Positions 12,786 through 21,700 of a DNA stretch of 64,000 nt are shown piece after piece. Within the stretch, counting starts at the first letter, position 1. Every line of letters starts with the position of its first letter. Origin of the DNA: Lytechinus variegatus (Eukaryota; Echinodermata; Echinoidea; Temnopleuroida; Toxopneustidae); contig NC_054741.1 in the NCBI RefSeq assembly GCF_018143015.1, forward strand, positions 17,851,736 to 17,915,735, read 5' to 3'. The notes under the pieces were generated by a model that was not told where the DNA came from, made no database searches, and saw only the letters and a program-made list of their open reading frames with translations. The translations under genes and the position numbers were made by a program.

Positions 12786-15700
12786 CTATGTATGTATGTA
12801 CATGTATATACACGGAATAATGGAATATGTTCTCCGCCAAGGAAATAAAATAATGAAGCAAAATGAAGGAAAGTCCCTTTTTCGATTATTTTGTTCATTG
12901 TATATGTACATTATATGGGTCGATCTTTATAAAGAAAGTATAGGTAATATTTACGTTTTCTCAGGACTATCATGGTCTTTCTGCGTACACTCCCTTCATC
13001 GTCAGACTCTTCATCTGGGTCACTAGGGTCACTGACGTCAGCATCTGTCAAACCTACGTAATTAATCAAAGGAGAATTGCACCAAATTAATCTTATCTCA
13101 ATTCAGGAACGGATTCTTATATGGAACGGCTCGTCTTCTTTTTCTGAATAACATTATGCACGGCCCGCTGGTAGAGCAGTTTCCTAATTGAAGTGGTTAC
13201 CATAGGTAAATAAAACGTTATTATTATTATTATCTCACTGATTGGTTGATTGATTCATTCGTTCATTGTTGCTGCCATATGACAATGAACACATTCTCAT
13301 GGTTCCTTTCAATGGCATTATCTTATGACTGCAGTGTTTTTGAATATCACATTTCAAATAGTAGTCTACCTTTATTCTACTTAATAATGTCTCCTAATAC
13401 TTCTCGATACATCAGGAAAAAAGTTTCGGAAAGTTTCAGAAAAGATTGAACAACCAACAACCCTTACAGACTAATAAATAATTTTTTTATTTATACATCT
13501 CTAATTGCTTAACAACAAGAATTTTACTCTACTCTAATAGTGGTCGGTTGTAAGCTTTAGTATATGGGAATCAATGAACGACTTTATCACCCCCCCCCCT
13601 TACCCCCGTTTAAATGATCCAGATTGGATGGACTTACCTGCAAAAGGGAACTCTAAACAGACCTTTACTGCTCTCATCATCCTGTATGGGGCTACCGAAT
13701 TGGTCTGATCACCGCTTTCCTGTACCTTGGTAGATGATGCCGTACCATCGATGTTCTCCTTCGAGCTGGTCTTGCGAGCATCGGCGAGTACCTGTGATAG
13801 GGTCTTGGGGGCAGCGTTCCCGGGGATGTCCTGAGGGGCTGCTTTTACCGTGCGATTGGTCATCAAGTTAAGAGTCGGGCTGGTATAGAGTGGAAAGGCA
13901 CGCTGTTGTGCATTCTTCCGTTCACTCTGAAAAATGGGAATTTAATTTCATTACTGGGTCACAAGATATATGATTCGATTTCTTATCTACGCTCATGTTA
14001 AAAACTGTGAGTGTGAATATGAAAAGTCGGTTGGTAATAGGTCGTTTAACGTTGCTGTAGATAAACAGATACCAATTCCTGCAATGTCTTTGTGAAACTG
14101 TATAGAACTAGAACCGTGAAAAATCACCCTCCTTCACTTTAGTTGAAATAAATCTACAATTTCCTTTTTTTTTCTTCCGTTATCTCTGTTTTTCCTGATA
14201 GATCCGTGATTCTCGCTACCTCCATGGCCAAGCGACCCTCTGATCTCATATTCCCCCTCCCTCTCTCCTTACCTATCTTCGTCTAGAACCCCCCTCGCTC
14301 TGTCTGTGCCCTGCTCTCTCTATCTCTTTCCCTCTCATCTTTATTCTTTTTATTTTTTTCACTCACCGTCCTACTGATGAAACTGTCCAGGTCGTGTTTT
14401 TGAAATACTGCCCATACCTCCCGCAGAGCATCACACGCAAGATCCTGCGCATGGATCAAGAGTTCGTCACCGTTATTGGCGCCAAGTTGATTTTTCAGCT
14501 CCGCCGTTAGCAGACGACCAATGTTTACTTTGCCATCACCTGTAAAGAGTTGTGCACAATATTTGAAATTTTTTCTTTGGTTTGCAAGATAAAACCTGAC
14601 TGTACAATGACCTCAAGATCCCGAGCTTAAGATAAGGCTAGCATACCCGACTATAAAAACAGATATTTTAAAACAGTAATATTGTATACTGTAAACGATT
14701 GGGACCCACATTCACAAAACATTACCAAATTAATTGTTTTCAATTGGTGCCAAATGCACGCGTTATGACAGAAGGGCTGTAGAAGGTTTGAGGAATAGTG
14801 CGTTCAAAGCAAAACATACATTAATGAATCCGTAAGAGCCTTCATTTCTTGTAAAATGAACGAGTGGTAAGCAGAGATAAGGACACTAATTCAATTCTAA
14901 ACCTAATGTGCGAAGTAAAACACCATCAGAACCCCTACGATCAAACGTTATATGACTCACGTGTTGAATGGAGAAAGTTAGTGATGAGGTTACTGGCCAG
15001 TCTCTGCCGCCTCGAGTCTTGTTGTACTCCAGCAATGCGATGGCCAGCGTCTAAATATTCTTGAACAGCGTGAAAGAACCTCAGATACCACTGCTCCTTC
15101 GAATAGCTGTATCGGACCAAAAATTTCATCCACGGCCAGCCAGCAAACCGGTCAGATAGGACAGCACTCATCAGTTGCCTATTCTTCGAGCGGAAATTGG
15201 CTTCTCCCAAGTTATAACTAGAAAACCGAGGTTTGGTAATATTTGCAGCATTTGTCTGTTGAATTTTTATAGCTGGAAGCGTATCTGTGCGTCTTGGAAC
15301 CAGGGATTCAATACTATCGACTCCTTCTTCCATTACCTCGAGTGCCTCTGGAAGATTTGAAACAAGCATCAACCTTCTGTCATCTTCAAGAAGTTTTTCT
15401 TCAAATGGAAGAAGAGCATACTCAATTCGCTTTATTTGTCTATTGACCATTCGTTCCTTTTTAGTGAATTCCTTGTGCCTTTCATTTTCACTCAGGGATA
15501 TTGAGTGCATCTGCTCAAGCTTCTTGAGAGCTGTTTTATTAATGTTCGCAAGTGGTGACACTGTTCCTCTTCTTCTCATCGCCAGTCTTTTGAGAGTGCT
15601 GACTAGGTCATCATTGCGATCCTGTAAACAATCAAGATCAGGAACTTCACTTTCACTTGAGCTTTCTTGCTTTTGTTTTGCCCTTTTTCTCTTCAAAGCT

Positions 15701-18700
15701 TTCAGTTGCCTTAAACGTTGTCTCTTCCTCTTCTCTCGTTCTTTCTGTAGAGCTTTCAAAGCATTCAGATCAGCTTCAAGCTTGATATCTTTATCTGAGC
15801 CTGTTTTAGTCTCTTTCTTCTTAGAAGAATCCTTTTCCGCTTTGTCAATGAACAGTGAAAAGTCTCCGAGACGGAATTCGACGGATTGCGATCTCGGTCG
15901 ACGGGCACCGGGATGCTTTGGCATTCCAGGTGGACGTGGAACTGTACCTGTGGCTGGCACTGACATGCGACGTTTTGATAGAGAAATCATCGAACCCGAT
16001 GATACAGAAGCCTGTCCAACAGAGGTTGAGCTCGAGTCTCTGCTAGATGATCTTGATGTATCGGAGTTTCTTCGATACTTATTTAGATCAGCAATTGTAC
16101 CACGATGTTTAACCTCTTCTTTATCGGGTTTATGTTCATCCTTGACTGACGGCATTTCACCTGACAGTGTCGTTCTGCCAGTGTCAGTAACATCTGTTGA
16201 ATCAGTTACGTCAGGCTCTGATCCTGTTGATGAAATGGTTAGTTTAAATGCTTTGTCCATTGTACCTGGAGTCTTTGATTCGGGGGTCTTTATTTGACCT
16301 TCATCCGACTCTTCACTACTGCTAGAAGATGACGCTTGCTCATCCGAAGAGTCGTGTTTGCTCTCTTCTTCTCTTGCCGATCTAAGCCTTGATGATCCAC
16401 GTCTTGAGGACCCTCTTCTTGCTGATCCCCTTCTTGAACTACCAGATGATGATCTCCTGTGGGATGGTGGTCTTTGAAAATCCATGTCATCACTGGTCAC
16501 AGCACTTCTTCGAGGAGATGCACTGCGACATGCTGAAGATCGGCGGGAGGAATGCTTGGACATTTTGGATGCTTTCTCACTAGAGAGAGGCGATGTTTCT
16601 TTAAAATTGAAAAATAATTATTACAGAAAATGATTATGAGCAGCTGATATGAATGGATGTCAAAATATCATGAAAAGAGCACGACTTTGGTGTCATAGCT
16701 TAGTTTGAGATGATTCAGTTCAAATGACCGAATCGTATTAAAAAGGGTTCATAATGACAAGAATTATGCCAACATTGATAAATTTAAAGCATTTATAAAG
16801 TGACATTGTATGAAAAAAATAACGCATATTCTTCTTTTTGTCTAATAAAAAGTCAAAGACCTGATGAAAAAAAAGAAAACTGGAAACCTTTCCGATGTGA
16901 TTATGATAACTGGATGACAAGGATAACGAATTTTAGAGTAATACATATGAGCAGTCTGCAAAAGGTATGGCAAAGTTCAGTTGAATCAATATGTGATCAA
17001 ATCTATTTTGACAGCTTACCCTGCTTTTCACCCGAATCACTTTCCATGCTACCAACGGTGGATGAACTTGAAATGATTGATGCCGAGATACTCGGAGTGG
17101 CTTTAGTTGGTGATGCACTGCGACCTCGTCCGTAACTTGCACTTTCTTCCGATATAGCTGGCAGTGGGAATTCGTCGGTCAACCAGTCATGTCCTTTAAA
17201 CGTCACGTCTCCGCATTCCTCCTCCTCCTCTCTGTCGGCTGAAATTCCAGCAGTTCCCGAGCGCACCATCTCGCCGGTGTCCTCTACGTTCAGAAACTTT
17301 GGCCTTCTGACTTGGTTGGAGCTGAACATGGACATGAGATTTCCGAGACTCTGTTTCAGAAGCTGGAGTTTACGGATGCTGTGATGGGAGCGAACGTCGG
17401 ATGGTATCCCTCCTTTCACATCGCCTTCATCATCGCTTGTGATCTCAGATAAGCTACGAACTCGTATAGCATAGCAGTTTGGTCGGTAAACCTGGAATGC
17501 AGTTGTCTGAGAGAACTTTGCAAAATGTTGTTTGCAGTGGATGAGGTACCTTGGAACCCAATAGTTCTGTGAAGTAGATGTAATAAAGACATATTCATTC
17601 CATAAAAAGCTGTGAGCCGGGATCGTCTTAATAATAATAATAATAATGATAATTCTTATTTACCTACATGTACTTCTGGTCTTATTTATGTTATTTTGTT
17701 ATTATTGTTATTATCATCATCATCATTATCAATTTTATTGCTATTATTATTATAAACGTTATTCTCCATCGTTATCATTATTTCATGACTTTGTAGTTTG
17801 ACTGATTCATAACATTATTTCATGCTAACAGTTTATTTCATTTATTTTCATATTTTTCATTTGACATTTTGTTTCACATAGAACAAAAACAACACCAATG
17901 CATGCATAATATGAATTAAAAACAACTGAAGCATGTTCATTCAGTCAGTCGAGTTACATAGTTATAGCATATTTTTCATCGAAAGGAATATAATGTGACC
18001 TTCATGAAAGCAAGCTTGTATATAAGCCCCGATGACAAAAAATAGTTCTGAGAAATAGTCAACAGAGAACGGGGTTAAACACACACAAAAAACCCCACAG
18101 AAGTGTGATTCATAGTCGTGAAAATCAAGTTATTGAGAAAAAAGTTTCTTGAGTTTGCATCCAAAAGGAAACAAGTAAGTACATCCTGTTGCATCATTAA
18201 TTGTCAAGACATGTTATAATTACTTTTGATTTAGTTATTTTATATCAGCATTTCCTTTTCTATCTTTCAGTCACGCTATAGGCCTACATGTTGAGGGAAG
18301 TAGCTATCATTCCGTTGTAAGGTCAACTTGCAGATTACTTGACTGACATGTGGACGTATTGAATCCGATAGCACTAAAAGACCTAAAGCCATGCTAAAGG
18401 TTTGGAAAAGGGTAGGATTGTGGATTATAAATCGAGTGTCATCTAACATTCAAATTATACACGAGTGTAATTTGGTCATCGCATCTATTTTCAGCCGTTG
18501 GAAGTTCAAATTTGACGTTGGTTCATAATCGTACTCTCTATAGGCACAGCTTTTGTGTCTTCAAAAAGAGCTTTTTGAGCAATATATCTATAGAATGGAT
18601 ATCAGAATGCTATAGACAACGATAATATACTGAAATTTTCAGCCCATTCCATGTAAAATAGGTTATTATCAAAGAGAGAGAGAAAACCTACATAACTTAT

Positions 18701-21700
18701 TTATTTCAGTGGCTACCGATATGATAACTAAAAAAAGAAAATCACAAGGAATGGGTCAAAATAAAGCAAAGGTTACACACACCTGTAGAGATTTGAGAAT
18801 GAAACCCTGAATAGCAAGGCAAGTATCCCGAGTCACCTTCTGTAGTGTTACGCTTTCATCAGTCATTTCTGTATCCGTAGAACTACTTAGACTTGATTCT
18901 GGAAATTACAATCACATTCATACTACAAGATTATATCATTATGGGCAGTCACTGAAATAAATTGTATGACATTTGCTCCGGCGCCATTGTTCCGCTGGAA
19001 AATGTGCACGTTAAGCTAAACCTAAACTCCAAAACTAAATAAACCCTAATCCTTATCTTTACGTTATTCTGAACCAAAAATTTTATTGCAATCCTATAAC
19101 TTTAACCCTACGCCCTCTGAGATATTTCGACTGGAGAAGCTGTCGCAGGAGCAGATGTCGAGTCACCTAGACGTTACCATGTTTCCTTCGGTCTAATCAA
19201 AATGAGCACGTACATGTACATTTTGAATTTAAGCGGACTGCGGACAGTGGGCCGCATAGGCATAGTAATATATAGTATTCAGAAGAAGATCTATTTTTCC
19301 CGCTAAAGGGACAAAATCTCTTGACCTTGAAAGACTTCTCCCATCCCTCTTCTTACGGCCTTTCAGTATAATGATTTGTCGCACTTCGATCTTACTTTGA
19401 TGTCTTACAATCTTAATGTGTCACTTTGTATTTTTACAATGATTTTTTTTATATATACCAGGAACAAGAGAAAACTGATTTTATTTTGATCTTGTGATCC
19501 TATTTGATTTAAATATGTATGAATAATTAAACGATCAATAAATTAAGAAACATAAATCCTTTCCATCATAATGACCATGGATTATAACTTTTTGGTAAAA
19601 TGCTAATGGAATTAGGCTTTTAATTATCATATTATAAACGTTTCATGAACATGACTTTTGAACTAGATAATTCAATCAAGAGTTTTATTATAATTCAAAG
19701 CAGGTCTTGCTTTATTGATGTATTCAAAAACTTACGGTATAACTGAAGAGGGGTCATTTGTGCAGTTGGAGGTAACTTGACGTTGCGACTCTTAAAATAC
19801 TTGGTTTCCATCCTCCGATAGAATAGTGCCCATTTCTCTTCCCCTTGGTTCGCTGCTCTGCGGAACCTTTCCGTATCCAACCAAAACTGCACAGAGTTCT
19901 CTCCGACAGTTGATGAGATGAAGCAGCGAAATCTGCGCATGCCCGATGCTTTCTTTAACCAGCGTGTCATCAAACAGTGATCCATCATTTTCTCCTTGGC
20001 GCCTATAAGTAGATGAAAATGGACAATGAAAATTGATCATTATATACCTGAAAGAATATTACAGAGAAATGAACTGACACCTTCCAATTATCTGTCTGTA
20101 TGTCTGTCTCTTCCTCATGCGCTCTCTCTCTCTCCCTTTCTTTCTTTCTTTCTTTCTTCATTATTATTATTATTTTTTATTCGGGGGGGGGCAAGATTCA
20201 TAAAACTCATTAAACTGAAAAAGTTCAAAGTTTATTTTTCTGTTTTGGCATGACGAACACCAAACAATTAATAACCTTTAGTTCTCTGAAGCCAGACTTA
20301 TTTGAACTGCAGCTCAGGGGTCTTGCTTTTAACAAGTTATTCAATGTTATATTCTCTGTTACTTACTTGTTGGATCGGGTCCATAATTGAAAACAAGATG
20401 AAGTTGACTTTTTTGAAGCTGCTTGCATAGTAGATATTCAAGGTAGAGATCACTTTTGAAGAAAAACGGGGCTCGCTTTGTTCGTACCCATCTCATCAAT
20501 TTGATTCGATCTACACGCTTCACACATAAGTGAAAATAAAATGTGAGGATGATTGTTTAGAAATAACTCTAAACGTCAATATTAGGCATCTGTTTGGATC
20601 GAAAGACGATGGTGTGGCACTATTTTCTCTAGAGTAGAGTCCAACTCTTGAGTGGCAGTACTTGATATGAAGTCGGGATTATGAATAAAGGAACCTCCAT
20701 GAATTATGTTCATGTGAACCGTACCATATCTGAGAATATTTTTCGCACTGCAGATTTACTTCATATTGACAACACAGATAATCTATTAGATAACAGTTGA
20801 TGTTTCTCTGGCCTGTGTTAAAAAGTTACAATAAAAAGCCAATCAGCAGATACATTATTCCTACATACAATTTCCTCGATGGCAGTGAACATGACTTGAA
20901 TTTTTAATCCACTGGGATTCTTTTTGGGAGGTACTTTTATTTTTTAACTCTTTTAACCTTCATTTACAACTCTGAAGTTTTTGATGAAAATGACATGGAT
21001 TAGGAATACAGTGCAGTATTACAATTTTCGAAATACATTTCTTCATTACTATAATCAAACTTCTGGGGGTAGGTTTTATGATAACTTCACATGATCTTTC
21101 TGAAACGAGGGCGTTGCTAGCTTAAAAATATTGCATGATTCCCATTATATCTATATTTTAATAAGTACCATAATTGAAAATTCAATGAAAGTTATATGGG
21201 TTTGACGGAGAAATGGGGATTTAAACTCTGCGCTGTGATCCCGTGAGTTCGAAGAGGGGCGCGAATATCTTGACATCGTCACCCGAATTTAGCGAACTTC
21301 ACATGTTCATAAAAATAGATGACCCAAGTACATAATCATATCTGGGCTCCGTCTAACAAAGAGTTACGATTGATCCGATCAATCACAACTATGGAAAGCC
21401 AGCAAAGTCAACATATAAAATGCACATTTGTTTACAAAAATTTCTAGATATGAATGTATATCCATAAATTCATTAATTTCTTGACAATTCGGTGTGTTCT
21501 CCTTTGTATACAAAGGACATTTTACAAATTTCCTGTACAAAAAATTATGACACTGATGGATTTCCATAGAGTTACGATTAATTTGATCAATTGTAACTCT
21601 TTGTAAGACGGGGCCCAGGCCTGCACACGTACCATAGTAACTCCGTGTCCAAATTTTGGTGAAAATAACATTTTTCTTTATTTCAAATGTGAAAAGTAAG

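Noticed and set aside
15287..16297. 336-codon open frame on the plus strand
   Set aside because: Lies wholly antisense to exon 8 of the RGS22-like gene. It is Ser/Leu-rich because its complement is Ser/Arg/Lys-rich, and it has no splice or domain support.
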